A stretch of DNA of 64,000 nt from Saccharopolyspora gregorii (GCF_024734405.1 NZ_CP059556.1:2046001-2110000); one strand, 5' to 3'. Shown: positions 1 to 10,195, numbered from the stretch's first letter. A program made the numbers and translations. Notes: generated from the sequence alone by a model not told the origin.

Positions 1-1873
1 CGCCGTCGTCGGCTGCCGGGTGCGGGTGCGGTTCCGCGGCAAGCTCGTCGACGGGTACCTGCTGGAGCGCAAGGAGAACTCGGACTTCACCGGCACCCTG
101 CAGTGGGTGGACCGGGTGATCTCCTCCGAGGTGGTGCTGCCGCCGCGGCTGCTGGAGCTGTGCCGCGCCGTCGCCGCCCGCTACGGCGGGATGCTCGCCG
201 ACGTGGTGCGGCTCGCCGTGCCGCCCCGGCACGCGCGCGCCGAGAAGCAGGTCGCCGAACCCGCGCCCGTCCCGGAACGGCCGGACACCGCGGCGTGGCA
301 GCGCTACCAGCGCGGACCGGCGCTGCTGGACGCCGTGCACGCGGGCAAACCGGCCCGCGCGGTGTGGCAGGCGCTGCCCGGCGAGCAGTGGACCGACCGG
401 CTCGCCGAAGCCGCCGCCACCGCCGCGTCGGCCGGGCGCGGCGCGCTGGTCGTGGTGCCCGACCACCGCGACGTCACCCGGCTGCACGCCGCCTGCGCCC
501 GCGCGGTCGGCGAGGACGGGGTCGTCGCGCTCACCTCGGAGCTCGGCCCGGGGGAGCGGTACAAGCGGTGGCTGAAGGTGCTGCGCGGCGCGGTGCGGGT
601 GGTCGTCGGCACCCGCGCGGCCATGTTCGCCCCGGTCCACGACCTCGGGCTGGCCGTGGTGTGGGACGACGGGGACGCGATGCACAGCTACCCGCAGATG
701 CCGTACCCGCACGCGCGGGACGTGCTCACCCACCGGGCGCACGCCGCCGGGGCCGCGGTGCTCGTCGCCGGGTTCGCCCGCACCGCGGAGGCCGCGCTGC
801 TGGTGGAGACCGGCTGGGCGCAGCAGGTCGTCGGCAGCCGCGACCAGGTGCGGGCCGCCGCGCCGCGGGTGGTGGCGATCGGCGCCGACGACACCCAGCT
901 GGCCCGCGATCCGGCGGCCCGCGCGGCCCGGCTGCCGTCGGTGGCGTTCGACGCGGCCCGCGCGGCGCTGCGCGACGGCGCCCCGGTGCTGGTGCAGGTC
1001 CCGCGCCGCGGCTACGTGCCCGCGCTGGCCTGCGGGGACTGCCGGGAGCAGGCGCGCTGCCGCCGCTGCGCGGGACCGCTGGGGTTGCCCGGCGGCACCG
1101 AGGACGGAGCGCCGAAACCGGCCGCGTGCCGCTGGTGCGGGGCGGCCGAGGCCGCGTTCCGCTGCGGGTCCTGCGGTTCGCGGCGGCTGCGGGCGATCGC
1201 CATCGGCGCGGGTCGCACCGCCGAGGAGCTCGGGCGGGCGTTCAGCGGCGTGGCGGTCCGCACCTCCGGCGGCGGGGAGATCCTCTCCAGCGTGCCCGCG
1301 GGACCGGCGTTGATCGTGTGCACGCCCGGTGCGGAACCCGTCGCCGAGGGCGGCTACGGCGCGGCGCTGCTGCTGGACGGGCGCACCCTGCTGTCCCGCC
1401 CGGAGCTGCGCGCCACCGAGGAGGCGCTGCGCCTGTGGTTCGCGGCGGCGGCGATGGTGCGCCCCGCGCAGGACGGCGGCCGGGTGGTGGTGATGGCCGA
1501 TTCCACGCTGCAACCGGTGCAGGCGCTGGTGCGCTGGGACCCGGCCTGGCACGCGTCGATCGAACTGGCCGGGCGCGCCGAGCTCGGCTTCCCGCCCGCG
1601 ATGCGGGTCGCCGCGGTGGACGGCTCGCCGGAGGCGGTGAACGACCTGCTGGACCACCTGGAACTGCCCGGCACCGGCGAGGTCCTGGGGCCGGTGCCGC
1701 TGGGCGAGGTCGATGAGGAGGGCGGCTCCGAGCAGGAGCGCGCACTGGTGCGGGTCACCCGCCCGGCGGGGCGCGAGCTCGCCACCGCGCTGCACGCGGC
1801 GCAGGCGGTCCGCGCCTCCCGCAGACCGGCCGAGCGGGTCAAGGTCCGGGTCGACCCGCTCGAACTCCTCTGA
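1..1873 (+). CDS. priA: Primosomal protein N' (PriA), 5' end outside window
   Basis: Replication-restart protein PriA. The reading frame is open from base 2, so the start codon lies upstream. The visible N-terminus (VRVRFRGKLVDGYLLERKE) is the 3'-DNA-binding domain. A zinc-binding block with four CxxC-type pairs (CGDC, CRRC, CRWC, CGSC; about 1030-1177) is intact. The helicase motifs are not: where Escherichia coli PriA has the Walker A segment this protein reads ALPGEQWTDRL, and the DEEH box is replaced by WDDGDAMHS. This fits the known loss of helicase motifs in actinobacterial PriA, so a structural or loader role is more likely than unwinding. It ends in a hairpin facing a convergent gene. 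Confidence 0.93.
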   Translation, partial: AVVGCRVRVRFRGKLVDGYLLERKENSDFTGTLQWVDRVISSEVVLPPRLLELCRAVAARYGGMLADVVRLAVPPRHARAEKQVAEPAPVPERPDTAAWQRYQRGPALLDAVHAGKPARAVWQALPGEQWTDRLAEAAATAASAGRGALVVVPDHRDVTRLHAACARAVGEDGVVALTSELGPGERYKRWLKVLRGAVRVVVGTRAAMFAPVHDLGLAVVWDDGDAMHSYPQMPYPHARDVLTHRAHAAGAAVLVAGFARTAEAALLVETGWAQQVVGSRDQVRAAAPRVVAIGADDTQLARDPAARAARLPSVAFDAARAALRDGAPVLVQVPRRGYVPALACGDCREQARCRRCAGPLGLPGGTEDGAPKPAACRWCGAAEAAFRCGSCGSRRLRAIAIGAGRTAEELGRAFSGVAVRTSGGGEILSSVPAGPALIVCTPGAEPVAEGGYGAALLLDGRTLLSRPELRATEEALRLWFAAAAMVRPAQDGGRVVVMADSTLQPVQALVRWDPAWHASIELAGRAELGFPPAMRVAAVDGSPEAVNDLLDHLELPGTGEVLGPVPLGEVDEEGGSEQERALVRVTRPAGRELATALHAAQAVRASRRPAERVKVRVDPLELL

Positions 1874-1893
1874 TCACCCGACCCGCCCGAGGT

Positions 1894-1936
1894 GAGTGGC
1901 CCGCTCGCCCGGTTCCGCCGCGCGGACGGGCCACTC
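1894..1936. terminator. Bidirectional hairpin between convergent priA and deacetylase
   Basis: Arms gagtggcccg (1894-1903) and cgggccactc (1927-1936) are perfect inverted repeats around a 23-nt GC-rich loop. The hairpin sits between two convergent stop codons and belongs to the GTGAGTGG/GTGAACGG hairpin family seen at three other gene ends here. There is no long T tract. Confidence 0.6.
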
Positions 1937-1943
1937 ATCCGGG

Positions 1944-2966
1944 TCAGTAGCGGTAGAGGCCGGGCAGGCCGGGGGCCGGGTCCGCGGACGCGGAGTTCGG
2001 CGCCGAGATCCGGTCCGGGTCGCCGTCGGAGGTGTAGCGCGACTCGGGGTCGCCCGCCAGCTCGTCCAGCCACTGGGTGGACCCGTACTCGGCCTCCTCG
2101 CCGGTGGCGGCCTGCGAGCGGATCCGCGGGATGTTCTGCCCGTCGAACTCCGCGTCGAACGGGGAGCGCGCCGGGTTGGAACCGACCAGGAACACCGCGT
2201 CGTGGTGGTAGGTCACGCCGTCGGCGCTCCCGTCCGCGGCGAGCGCCTCGTCGTCCGGGTGCACGCCCAGCGGCAGTGCCAGCGCGCGCACCGGCACGTC
2301 CGGCAGCGCTTCGCCGATCTTCCGCTGCATGGCGGCGATCTGGTGCTGCGCCTCCGCGGAGCCGACCTGGCCGAGGTTGGGGTGCTCCAGGGTGTGGTTG
2401 CCGACCTCGAAGCCGTGCTCGTGCAGCCACGGCAGCGTGGTCTTCCCGCCCGGGTCCTCGAACGGCGGGTCGAACACGAAGAAGGTGGCGGTGGGCCGGA
2501 ACTCCAGGTGCTCGGCGGCGGTGTCGAGCAGGATGCGCACCGCGGTGTCCGGCGCGGGCCGCCCGGCGCCGTCCAAGGCGAACTGGCCGGTGGAGCCGTC
2601 GTCGAAGGTGAGCACCACCGGGTGCCTGCCCGCGGGGATGTCGATGCGGCCGCTCGCGTACTCGCTGGCGGTGATCGGCGTGTAGTCCTCCGCGGCGAGC
2701 CGTTCCAGCTCGGCGCGGAAGTCCTGCGGGGTGCGGTCGTAGACGCTGCTCGGTTCGGTGGTGATCCGGTGGTACATCAGCACCGGGACCTTGCCGAGTT
2801 CGTTGGCGCGCACCGATTCCGGCGCCGGAGGTGGTGGCGGCGCGGGCGGGGGAGCGGCGACGTCAGGGGTGTCGGGGGCGGGGTCCTGGGTGCTGCACGC
2901 GGCACCGGACAGGGCGAGCAGCGCCACCGCCGTCACGGCGCAGGTGCGCTCGATCACGCTCAGCAT
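1944..2966 (-). CDS. Lipoprotein polysaccharide deacetylase (NodB domain)
   Basis: Predicted cell-surface carbohydrate esterase of family 4, 340 aa. The N-terminus is a lipoprotein-type signal (hydrophobic residues 11-20, then SGAAC with Cys24), followed by a Pro-rich linker (residues 38-49). The NodB domain shows TFDD (120-123) and the metal-binding NHTLEH pair (His191, His195); the later RxP motif is read as ALPLG. The substrate (peptidoglycan or another N-acetylated glycan) cannot be told. I chose the ATG at 2966 rather than longer options because a TAACGT -10 box lies 8 nt upstream, giving a leaderless transcript, and because the lipoprotein signal begins there. Confidence 0.85.
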   Translation of the reverse strand: MLSVIERTCAVTAVALLALSGAACSTQDPAPDTPDVAAPPPAPPPPPAPESVRANELGKVPVLMYHRITTEPSSVYDRTPQDFRAELERLAAEDYTPITASEYASGRIDIPAGRHPVVLTFDDGSTGQFALDGAGRPAPDTAVRILLDTAAEHLEFRPTATFFVFDPPFEDPGGKTTLPWLHEHGFEVGNHTLEHPNLGQVGSAEAQHQIAAMQRKIGEALPDVPVRALALPLGVHPDDEALAADGSADGVTYHHDAVFLVGSNPARSPFDAEFDGQNIPRIRSQAATGEEAEYGSTQWLDELAGDPESRYTSDGDPDRISAPNSASADPAPGLPGLYRY

Positions 2967-2974
2967 CGGTTCGC

Positions 2975-2980
2975 ACGTTA
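2975..2980 (-). promoter_or_regulatory. -10 box TAACGT, leaderless start of the deacetylase gene
   Basis: On the minus strand TAACGT is followed by 8 nt and then the ATG at 2966. No ribosome-binding site fits between them. Confidence 0.45.
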
Positions 2981-3120
2981 GTGCAGTTTTCGGCCGATGT
3001 GGATACTCAAAGTCACTTGTTGATCTCCACGTTATTACCTGGAAGGGTGGCGCGCACATTCGACCGGCAACGTAACGTGTTCAGTTGTCCGGATTCGCCG
3101 ACGTCGGGGAGGCGAAAGCT

Positions 3121-4743
3121 GTGACGGAACCTGCGCCCGAAGGGGCCCCAGGACCAACGAAACCCAGCCGTGACAACGGAATCGGCGGCATCCCGCAGTG
3201 GGCCGTCGTCGCCGTCGCCGTCATCGTGCTGCTGATCGCGGGGTACGTGCTGCTCCGCATGCTGTCCACAGAGGACGTGCGGGTCGACGGGCTGCCGTCG
3301 CACCCGGTCCGCGCCGAGGCGACGGCCGATGGATCCATTCAAATCCGTTCCGAGGGAGGCGGTTCCACCGTTCTGCTCGACGGGAAGCCCGTGCCCACCA
3401 CGCCCCAGGACGGTGCGGTGGCCGTGCACGCCCCCGCCGTGCCCGACGGCTCCCACGTGCTGGAAGTCGTCACTCCCAGGGCGATCTCCTGGCTCGGCTC
3501 CGCCAGCACCACGCAGGAGTTCACAGTGGACAGCGCGCCACCGGAGCTCCAGGTCGAGGATTCGCTGCGGCCCGAGAAGCTCGGCGAACCCGTCACCGTC
3601 ACCGGCAAGGCCGCGGGCGCCGACCAGGTGACCGTCGCGGGCGAACCGGTCCGGCCCGGTCCGGACGGCGCGTTCTCCGCCGTCGTCGACCGGCCGGAAC
3701 GGGAGGTCCAGGTCGTGGCCACCGACCTCGCGGGCAACCGCGCGGAGCGCACCATGACCGTGCACATCAAGCACCCGGGCATGCGCGCCGTGCACATGAC
3801 CGGGCTCGCCTGGACCAGCGACTCGCTGCGCGAACCCGTGCTCGAACTCGCCAGGCAGGGCCGCATCGACACCGTCGAGCTCGACATCAAGGACGAAAGC
3901 GGCGAGATCCCCTACGATTCCGCGCTGCCCGAGGCCAACCGCATCGGCGCCGTGAAGAACTACTACGACGCCCGCGAAGCCCTCGACCAGCTGCACGGCA
4001 TGGGCGTGCGCGTCGTCGGCCGGCTCGTCGCCTTCAAGGACCCGGTGCTCGGCGAGGCGTCTTGGCGTGAAGGCCACCGGGAACGGGTCGTGCAGACCGC
4101 GGACGGCCAGCCGTGGAGCAGCGGGTACGGCGACTTCGCGTTCACCAACTTCGCCGACCCGGCGGTGCGGCAGTACAACATCGACCTCGCCGCCGAAGCC
4201 GCCTCGCTCGGCTTCGACGACGTCCTCTACGACTACGTGCGCAGGCCGGACGGCGGCATCGAGAAGATGCGCTTCGCCGGGCTGCGCACCACGCCGGAGC
4301 AGGGCATCGCGGACTTCCTCCGCGACACCCAGACGGCGGTCCGCTCGAAGGGGGCGCTGCTCGGGGCGTCGGTGTTCGGCATCGCCGTGGACCGGCCCAC
4401 CCAGATCGCCCAGGACATCCCGCGGATGGCGAAGTACGTGGACTACATCGCACCGATGGTCTACCCGTCGCACTGGGGGCCGGGCGAGTTCGGCGTCGAC
4501 GACCCGAACACCCAGCCCTACGAGATCGTGCAGCGCTCGCTCGCCGAGTTCGCCAAGGCGGTCGAGGGCACCGACGTGCAGATCATCCCGTGGCTGCAGG
4601 ACTTCAGCCTCGGCGCCAGCTACGGGCCCGCCGAGGTGGGCGCGCAGATCAAGGCCGCGCAGGACGACGGCATGCCGTCGTACCTGCTGTGGGCGCCGAA
4701 CTGCCGCTACCACGGCGAGGCCCTGGTGCCGCAGCAGCCGTAG
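3121..4743 (+). CDS. Membrane-anchored putative glycoside hydrolase (DUF4015)
   Basis: A 540-aa protein with a short cytoplasmic tail, one membrane segment (about residues 27-47) and a large exported part. The middle holds an Ig-like, carbohydrate-binding-style stretch; the C-terminal ~300 residues match the DUF4015 putative glycosyl hydrolase family (VELDIKDESGEIPY, DDVLYDYVRRPDG, DYIAPMVYPSHW), a TIM-barrel type fold. The substrate is unknown; cell-wall or exopolysaccharide is an inference from location. GTG at 3121 has GGGGAGG at 3106-3112 with 8-nt spacing; a TTG at 3085 would extend it by 12 residues without a better site. It is divergent from the deacetylase across a 154-bp gap. Confidence 0.82.
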   Translation: MTEPAPEGAPGPTKPSRDNGIGGIPQWAVVAVAVIVLLIAGYVLLRMLSTEDVRVDGLPSHPVRAEATADGSIQIRSEGGGSTVLLDGKPVPTTPQDGAVAVHAPAVPDGSHVLEVVTPRAISWLGSASTTQEFTVDSAPPELQVEDSLRPEKLGEPVTVTGKAAGADQVTVAGEPVRPGPDGAFSAVVDRPEREVQVVATDLAGNRAERTMTVHIKHPGMRAVHMTGLAWTSDSLREPVLELARQGRIDTVELDIKDESGEIPYDSALPEANRIGAVKNYYDAREALDQLHGMGVRVVGRLVAFKDPVLGEASWREGHRERVVQTADGQPWSSGYGDFAFTNFADPAVRQYNIDLAAEAASLGFDDVLYDYVRRPDGGIEKMRFAGLRTTPEQGIADFLRDTQTAVRSKGALLGASVFGIAVDRPTQIAQDIPRMAKYVDYIAPMVYPSHWGPGEFGVDDPNTQPYEIVQRSLAEFAKAVEGTDVQIIPWLQDFSLGASYGPAEVGAQIKAAQDDGMPSYLLWAPNCRYHGEALVPQQP

Positions 4744-4772
4744 CCGCACCCGCGGTCGTGGCGGAGTGAACG

Positions 4773-4952
4773 GTGTGGGGTGAACGGACTGTTCGTCCGA
4801 TCTCGTTGGTCGAACGGTCCGTTCACTCGTGTCGGTGTGGGGTGAACGGACCGTTCGTCCCATCTGGTTGGTCGAACGGTCCGTTCACTCGTGTCGGTGT
4901 GGGGTGAACGGACTGTTCGTCCGATCTCGTTGGTCGAACGGTCCGTTCACTC
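4773..4952. repeat. Three tandem 62-bp hairpin units
   Basis: Units begin at 4773, 4835 and 4897 (exact 62-nt period). Each carries inverted arms of 16 bp: gtgaacggactgttcg with cgaacggtccgttcac in units 1 and 3 (one mismatch), and gtgaacggaccgttcg in unit 2, which pairs perfectly. The loop is about 15 nt (around tctcgttggt). The array fills most of the 315-bp gap between the DUF4015 gene and ggt, both on the plus strand. Termination or insulation is the simplest role. Confidence 0.9.
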
Positions 4953-5058
4953 CGATCGCGCCGGTGTTGATCTCGGTCCGCCAACGATGCCCCGTTCGTG
5001 TTGTCGAGGTGGCCGTCGCTCGGCACAGTGACGGGCACTCGGAGATCGGAGGCACACG

Positions 5059-6849
5059 ATGGTGCGAGCACGACCCGTTCGGATCACCCTCGCGGCGGTC
5101 ACCTCCTGCGCGCTGATCACTCCGATGGCGCACGCCGCCCCCGCCCCGCCGCCCAAGGCGCCGGAGGCGATCGGCTACGGCGGCGCCGTCTCCAGCGTCG
5201 ACCCGGACGCCACCCGCGCCGGCATCGAGGTCCTCCGGGCGGGCGGCACCGCGGCCGACGCCGCCGTCGCGGTCGCCGCGGCGCTCGGCGTCACCGAGCC
5301 CTACTCGGCGGGCATCGGGGGCGGCGGCTACTTCGTGCACTACGACGCGGGCACCGGCGAGGTCTCCACCCTCGACGGCCGCGAGACCGCGCCCGCCTCC
5401 GCGCACCCCGAGATGTTCCTGGAGGACGGCGAGCCGATCCCCGCCGCGGAGGCCATCACCAGCGGCCTCGGCGTCGGCGTGCCCGGCACCCCCGCCACCT
5501 GGGAGCAGGCGCTGCGGCGGTGGGGGAACAAGGACCTGGGCGAGGTGCTGCGCCCCGCCGAACGCCTCGCCAGGAACGGCTTCGTCGTCGACGACACCTT
5601 CCGGGAGCAGACCGCCGCCAACCAGGAGCGCTTCAGCGCGTTCCCCGCGACTCGCGACCTGTTCCTGCCCGGCGGTGCGCCGCCCGCCACCGGCAGCACG
5701 TTCCGCAACCCGGACCTTGCCGCGACCTACCGCACCCTCGCCGCCGAAGGACTCGACCCGCTGTACCGCGGTGAGATCGGCGCCGACGTGGTCGAAGCCG
5801 TGCGCAACCCGCCGGTCGACCCGGCCGCCGGGCGCACCGTGCGGCCCGGCGGCATGACCGCCGAGGACCTGCGCGACTACCGGATCGAGGAGCGCGACCC
5901 GACGCACGTGTCCTACCGGGGGCTCGACGTGTACGGGATGCCGCCGTCGGCCTCCGGCGGCACCACCGTCGGCGAGGCGCTGAACATCCTCGAAGGCACC
6001 GACCTGGGCGCGCTGGACGAGGCGCAGTACCTGCACCGCTTCCTGGAGGCGAGCAAGCTCGGCTTCGCCGACCGGAACCGCTGGGTCGCCGATCCCGCGT
6101 TCGGCGACGTGCCCACCGCGGAGCTCACCGGCCAGGAGTTCGCCGACTCCCGCGCCTGCCTGATCACCCCGGACGCGGTCCTGCCCGCCCCGGTCGCCGC
6201 CGCCGACCCGCGCGACCCCGCGCCCTGCGCGCCGCGACCGCCCGCACGCGGCGGCACCCCCTACGAGGGCCCGAACACCACGCACCTCACCGTCGCCGAC
6301 GCCCGCGGGGACGTGGTGTCCTACACGCTGACCATCGAGCAGACCGGCGGCAGCGGCATCACCGTGCCCGGGCGCGGGTTCCTGCTCAACAACGAGCTCA
6401 CCGACTTCTCGTCCACCCCGGCCGTGCCCGGCGAACCCGACCCGAACCTGCCGGAACCCGGCAAGCGGCCGCGCAGCTCCATCAGCCCCACCGTGGTGCT
6501 GCGCGACGGGGAACCGGTGCTGGCGGTGGGCAGCCCCGGCGGCGCCACCATCATCACCACGGTGCTGCAGGTGCTGAGCGGGCGCATCGACCGCGGCCTG
6601 CCGCTGGTGGAGGCGATCGCCCGGCCGCGCGCCTCGCAGCGCAACGCGCCGAGCACCGAGGCCGAAGCGGCGTTTTTGGCGTTGCCCGAAGCGGAGAAGT
6701 TGCGCGCCCTCGGGCACGAGCTCGACCCGTCCGCGGAGATCGGGGCCGCGACCGGTGTGGAACGGCTGCCCGACGGGCGCTGGCTCGCCGCCGCCGAACC
6801 GGCGCGCCGCGGCGGGGGAGCGGCCGAGGTGGTGCTGCCCGCCCCCTGA
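5059..6849 (+). CDS. ggt: Secreted gamma-glutamyltransferase
   Basis: Gamma-glutamyltranspeptidase precursor, 596 aa, exported by a Sec-type signal peptide (about residues 1-26, ending AHA). It would cleave or transfer gamma-glutamyl groups of glutathione-like compounds outside the cell. The autoprocessing site is [10 protein letters not shown], with Thr407 as the expected new N-terminal nucleophile of the small subunit. Large-subunit motifs ([21 protein letters not shown]) and the small-subunit RPRSSISPT and SPGGATI segments are present. The start is set by GGAGG at 5048-5052, 6 nt before ATG. This lineage uses mycothiol, so the natural substrate is uncertain. A 240-bp gap without a recognisable gene separates it from def. 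Confidence 0.93.
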   Translation: MVRARPVRITLAAVTSCALITPMAHAAPAPPPKAPEAIGYGGAVSSVDPDATRAGIEVLRAGGTAADAAVAVAAALGVTEPYSAGIGGGGYFVHYDAGTGEVSTLDGRETAPASAHPEMFLEDGEPIPAAEAITSGLGVGVPGTPATWEQALRRWGNKDLGEVLRPAERLARNGFVVDDTFREQTAANQERFSAFPATRDLFLPGGAPPATGSTFRNPDLAATYRTLAAEGLDPLYRGEIGADVVEAVRNPPVDPAAGRTVRPGGMTAEDLRDYRIEERDPTHVSYRGLDVYGMPPSASGGTTVGEALNILEGTDLGALDEAQYLHRFLEASKLGFADRNRWVADPAFGDVPTAELTGQEFADSRACLITPDAVLPAPVAAADPRDPAPCAPRPPARGGTPYEGPNTTHLTVADARGDVVSYTLTIEQTGGSGITVPGRGFLLNNELTDFSSTPAVPGEPDPNLPEPGKRPRSSISPTVVLRDGEPVLAVGSPGGATIITTVLQVLSGRIDRGLPLVEAIARPRASQRNAPSTEAEAAFLALPEAEKLRALGHELDPSAEIGAATGVERLPDGRWLAAAEPARRGGGAAEVVLPAP

Positions 6850-7045
6850 CCCGGCCGGGTCGAGCGGGAGAACCGCCGACGCCGCGGCGAACGGGCCGTC
6901 GGCGGGCTCCGAGTGCGGATGTCGCCGGTGCGGCGGTCGCCGCAGGAGGAATCGATCCCGCGGCGAGGAGGCCGCCGCGCGGGACGGCCGCGGAGGCGGG
7001 GCGGGCGAGGACGAGCGCCCGGTCGGGCGGCGCGAGGGCGACGAC

Positions 7046-7051
7046 TAGACT
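7046..7051 (+). promoter_or_regulatory. -10 box TAGACT for def-fmt-rsmB
   Basis: TAGACT lies 38 nt before the def start, in the 240-bp gap after ggt. A GGGAG-like site precedes the GTG. No -35 is clear. Confidence 0.35.
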
Positions 7052-7089
7052 CGCCGGGTCCCCCCGCCGAGCCCGAACCGGGAGCCCGC

Positions 7090-7635
7090 GTGACCGTCCA
7101 GCCCGTCCGACTCTTCGGCGACCCCGTCCTGCGGACCCGCGCCGACGAGGTCGTGGACTTCGACAAGGAACTGCACGGCCTCGTGCGCGACCTGTGGGAC
7201 ACCATGCACGAGCAGGGCGGGGCCGGGCTGGCCGCGCCGCAGCTCGGCGTCGGGCTGCGCGTGTTCACCTACCGCTGCGACGGCTTCGAGGGCCACCTGA
7301 TCAACCCGGGCTGGGAGGTCGTCGGCGAGGAGATGCAGGACGGCCCCGAAGGCTGCCTGTCCATCCCCGGCATGCGCTGGGACTGCCTGCGGCACAAGCG
7401 CGTCGTCGCCCGCGGCTGGAACATGCACGGCGACCCGGTGGAGATCGAGGGCACCGACCTGCTGGCCCGCTGCATCCAGCACGAGACCGACCACCTGGAC
7501 GGGGTCCTGTTCGTGGACCGGCTCGACGCCGAGACCCGCAAGCGCGCGCTGCGCGAGATCCGGCAGGCCGATTGGTTCGACGGGCAGGTGCCGGTCGTCA
7601 AGGAGAGCCCGCACCCGCTGTTCGGGAAGCGCTGA
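7090..7635 (+). CDS. def: Peptide deformylase
   Basis: Removes the formyl group from nascent protein N-termini; 181 aa. All three deformylase motifs are seen: [17 protein letters not shown] (metal Cys) and HETDH (His131, Glu132, His135). The start is GTG 7090 with a short GGGAG-like site upstream; the longer upstream frame is Arg/Gly-rich and unlikely to be coding. It is followed after 2 nt by fmt, so deformylase, the initiator-tRNA formylase and the 16S rRNA methylase form one translation-related unit. Confidence 0.95.
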   Translation: MTVQPVRLFGDPVLRTRADEVVDFDKELHGLVRDLWDTMHEQGGAGLAAPQLGVGLRVFTYRCDGFEGHLINPGWEVVGEEMQDGPEGCLSIPGMRWDCLRHKRVVARGWNMHGDPVEIEGTDLLARCIQHETDHLDGVLFVDRLDAETRKRALREIRQADWFDGQVPVVKESPHPLFGKR

Positions 7636-7637
7636 GC

Positions 7638-8564
7638 ATGCGGATCGTCTTCGCCGGGACGCCCGAGCCCGCCGTGCCCGCGCTGCGCGCGCTCCTGGAC
7701 TCCGAGCGGCACGAGGTCGCCGCCGTGATCACCCGGCCGGACGCCCGCGCGGGCCGCGGCCGCAAGGTGCTGCGCTCCCCGGTGGGCGCGCTCGCCGACG
7801 AGCACGGCGTCGAAGTGCTCACCCCCGCCCGCGCCACCGACCCGGACTTCCTGGCGCGGCTGGCCGAACTCGAACCGGACTGCTGCCCGGTCGTCGCCTA
7901 CGGGGCGCTGCTGCGGCAGCAGGCCCTCGACATCCCGCGGCACGGCTGGGTGAACCTGCACTTCTCGCTGCTGCCCGCGTGGCGCGGCGCGGCGCCCGTG
8001 CAGTCCGCGATCCGGCACGGCGACGAGATCACCGGTGCCGCCACCTTCCACCTGGTCCCCGAGCTGGACGCCGGGCCGGTGTACGGCGTGGTCACCGAAG
8101 CGGTGCGCGACACCGACACGGCGGGCGCGCTGCTGGACCGGCTGTCGATCTCCGGCGCCGACCTGCTGGTCGCCACCCTCGACGGCATCGAGGACGGCAC
8201 CCTGCAGGCCAGGCCGCAGCCCGCCGAAGGCGTCAGCTACGCGCCGAAGGTCACCCCGGAGGACGCCAAGGCCGACTTCGCCGCGCCCGCGCTCGCCGTG
8301 GACCGGCTGATCCGCTCCGTGACCCCCGACCCGGGGGCGTGGGCCTGGTTCCGCGACGAGCGGTTCAAGCTCGGGCCCGTCACCCGCACCGAGGAGACCG
8401 GGCTCGCACCCGGCGAGATCGACGTGCAGCGCCGCCGGGTGCTCGTCGGCACCGCCACCGAAGCGGTGCAGCTCGGCGAAGTGCAAGCCCAGGGCAAGAA
8501 GCGGATGGCGGCCACCGACTGGGCGCGCGGAACCCGCATCGAGCAAGGAGAACGCCTGCAGTGA
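7638..8564 (+). CDS. fmt: Methionyl-tRNA formyltransferase
   Basis: Formylates initiator Met-tRNA using 10-formyltetrahydrofolate; 308 aa, normal for the family. The N-terminal [20 protein letters not shown] is the canonical start. The folate site reads [17 protein letters not shown] (His108), with the catalytic Asp in [13 protein letters not shown]-terminal OB-fold domain follows. ATG lies 2 nt after the def stop, and the stop overlaps the rsmB start by 4 bases (GTGA), so translation is probably coupled. Confidence 0.97.
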   Translation: MRIVFAGTPEPAVPALRALLDSERHEVAAVITRPDARAGRGRKVLRSPVGALADEHGVEVLTPARATDPDFLARLAELEPDCCPVVAYGALLRQQALDIPRHGWVNLHFSLLPAWRGAAPVQSAIRHGDEITGAATFHLVPELDAGPVYGVVTEAVRDTDTAGALLDRLSISGADLLVATLDGIEDGTLQARPQPAEGVSYAPKVTPEDAKADFAAPALAVDRLIRSVTPDPGAWAWFRDERFKLGPVTRTEETGLAPGEIDVQRRRVLVGTATEAVQLGEVQAQGKKRMAATDWARGTRIEQGERLQ

Positions 8565-9985
8565 ACGACGACCGCCCCCGCCGTCCGTCCCGGCCGCGCG
8601 GCAGCCGCCCGCCGCAGCGCGGCAAGAGCCCGGCTCGGCCGCCGGCGCAGGACCCGGCGCGGATGGCCGCGCTGGACACGCTGCGCGCCGTGCGCGAACG
8701 CGACGCCTACGCGAACCTGACGCTGCCCGGCCTGCTGCGGCAGCGCAAGATCAGCGGGCGGGACGCGGGCCTGGCCACCGAGCTCGCCTACGGCGCCTGC
8801 CGGGCCAGGGGACTGCTCGACGCGGTGATCGCCGACTGCGCCGGACGCGAAGTGTCCGAAGTGGATCCGCTCGTGCTGGACGCGTTGCGGCTGGGCGTGT
8901 ACCAGTTGCTGCGCACCAGGATTCCGGACCACGCCGCCGTCGCCTCCACAGTGGACATTGTGCGCGGTGAGGCGGGGTCCAAGCTCGCCGGGTTCGCCAA
9001 CGCCGTGATGCGCCGCGCCAGCGAGCGCGACGAGCAGCAGTGGGTCGAACGGCTCGCGCCCGACCGCGCCACCGACCCCGTCGGCCACCTCGCGCTGCGC
9101 CACGCGCACCCGCGCTGGATCGCGCAGGCCTTCGCCGACGCGCTCGGCGACACCGGCGACGAACTCGCCGCCGCGCTCGCCGCCGACGACGCCCGGCCCG
9201 CCGTGCACCTCGCCGCCCGCCCCGGCGAGATCAGCGCCGAAGAGCTCGCCGCCATCACCGGTGGCGACGAGGCGCCCTACTCGCCCTACGGCGTGCACCT
9301 CGAAGCGGGCGCCGGCGACCCCGGCGACCTCGAACCCGTCCGCGAGGGCTTCGCCGCCGTGCAGGACGAAGGCAGCCAGCTCACCGCGCTCGCCGTCACC
9401 CGGCCCGAGGTCACCGGCGGCGACACCCGCTGGCTCGACCTGTGCGCCGGACCCGGCGGCAAGGCCGGGCTGCTCGGCGCCCTCATCACCCTCGACGGCG
9501 GCACCCTCGACGCCGTCGAGCAGTCCGAGCACCGCGCCGAACTCATCCGCAAGGTCACCCGCGACCTCGCCGTCACCGTGCACGTCACCGACGGCCGCGA
9601 ACCCGGGCTCGAACCCGGCTACGACCGGGTGCTCGTCGACGCGCCCTGTACCGGGCTCGGCGCGCTGCGCCGCCGACCCGAAGCGCGCTGGCGGCGGCAG
9701 CCCTCCGACGTCGCCGAACTCGCCAAGCTGCAGCGCTCGCTGCTGCTGTCCGCCGTCGGCCTCGCCCGCTCCGGCGCCGTCGTGGCCTACGTCGTGTGCT
9801 CCCCGCACCTGTCCGAGACCGAGGGCGTCATCTCCGACGTGGTCCGGCGCAGCGGGGCGGAACTCCTCGACGCGCGCGAGGCGTTCCCCGGCGTGCCCGA
9901 CCTCGGGGACGGGCCGACCGTGCAGCTGTGGCCCCACAAGCACGGCACCGACGCGATGTTCTGCGCGCTCTTGCGAGTGGCCTGA
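8561..9985 (+). CDS. rsmB: 16S rRNA (cytosine-5-)-methyltransferase RsmB
   Basis: Methylates cytosine 967 (E. coli numbering) of 16S rRNA; 474 aa. An Arg/Pro-rich basic tail (residues 1-27) precedes a NusB-like RNA-binding domain. The SAM-binding motif is [13 protein letters not shown] (about 291-303), followed by the catalytic [16 protein letters not shown] (about residues 358-373) and [15 protein letters not shown]. The start codon overlaps the fmt stop in GTGA. A composite hairpin repeat begins 28 nt after the stop. Confidence 0.95.
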   Translation: MNDDRPRRPSRPRGSRPPQRGKSPARPPAQDPARMAALDTLRAVRERDAYANLTLPGLLRQRKISGRDAGLATELAYGACRARGLLDAVIADCAGREVSEVDPLVLDALRLGVYQLLRTRIPDHAAVASTVDIVRGEAGSKLAGFANAVMRRASERDEQQWVERLAPDRATDPVGHLALRHAHPRWIAQAFADALGDTGDELAAALAADDARPAVHLAARPGEISAEELAAITGGDEAPYSPYGVHLEAGAGDPGDLEPVREGFAAVQDEGSQLTALAVTRPEVTGGDTRWLDLCAGPGGKAGLLGALITLDGGTLDAVEQSEHRAELIRKVTRDLAVTVHVTDGREPGLEPGYDRVLVDAPCTGLGALRRRPEARWRRQPSDVAELAKLQRSLLLSAVGLARSGAVVAYVVCSPHLSETEGVISDVVRRSGAELLDAREAFPGVPDLGDGPTVQLWPHKHGTDAMFCALLRVA

Positions 9986-10012
9986 CGCACTCCTGCTGCT
10001 CGGGGGTGGGTG

Positions 10013-10160
10013 GCGGAACCTCAGCGGTTCCCTCGCTGCGGGATCTTTTTCACAGGTGGCTCCGCCACATGCGAAAAAGCTGTCCTCGCGAGGAAACCGC
10101 TGAGAACCCGCTGGTGGTTCCGTTGGTCAGGTGGTCGGCAGGTCAGCGGCTTCGCCGCTG
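10013..10160 (+). repeat. Composite hairpin element, copy A
   Basis: Copy A of a four-member family. The long nested hairpin spans 10013-10111. Outer arms gcggaacctcagcgg and ccgctgagaacccgc are continued inward by ttccctcgc with gcgaggaaa; inner arms are ctttttc with gaaaaag; the apex is gtggctccgccac. A GGTGGT-containing spacer leads to a second hairpin, cagcggcttcgccgctg, at 10144-10160. It begins 28 nt after the rsmB stop and lies before the convergent anti-sigma gene. Confidence 0.9.
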
Positions 10161-10195
10161 AGGGGATCAAATGATCAACTGATTCTTCGTTGCGG

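Noticed and set aside
304-624. Long minus-strand ORF inside priA, and many similar ones inside other genes
   Set aside because: Such frames follow from the GC-rich third codon positions of the true genes; translations are Arg/Ala/Pro-rich and lack motifs or start signals.
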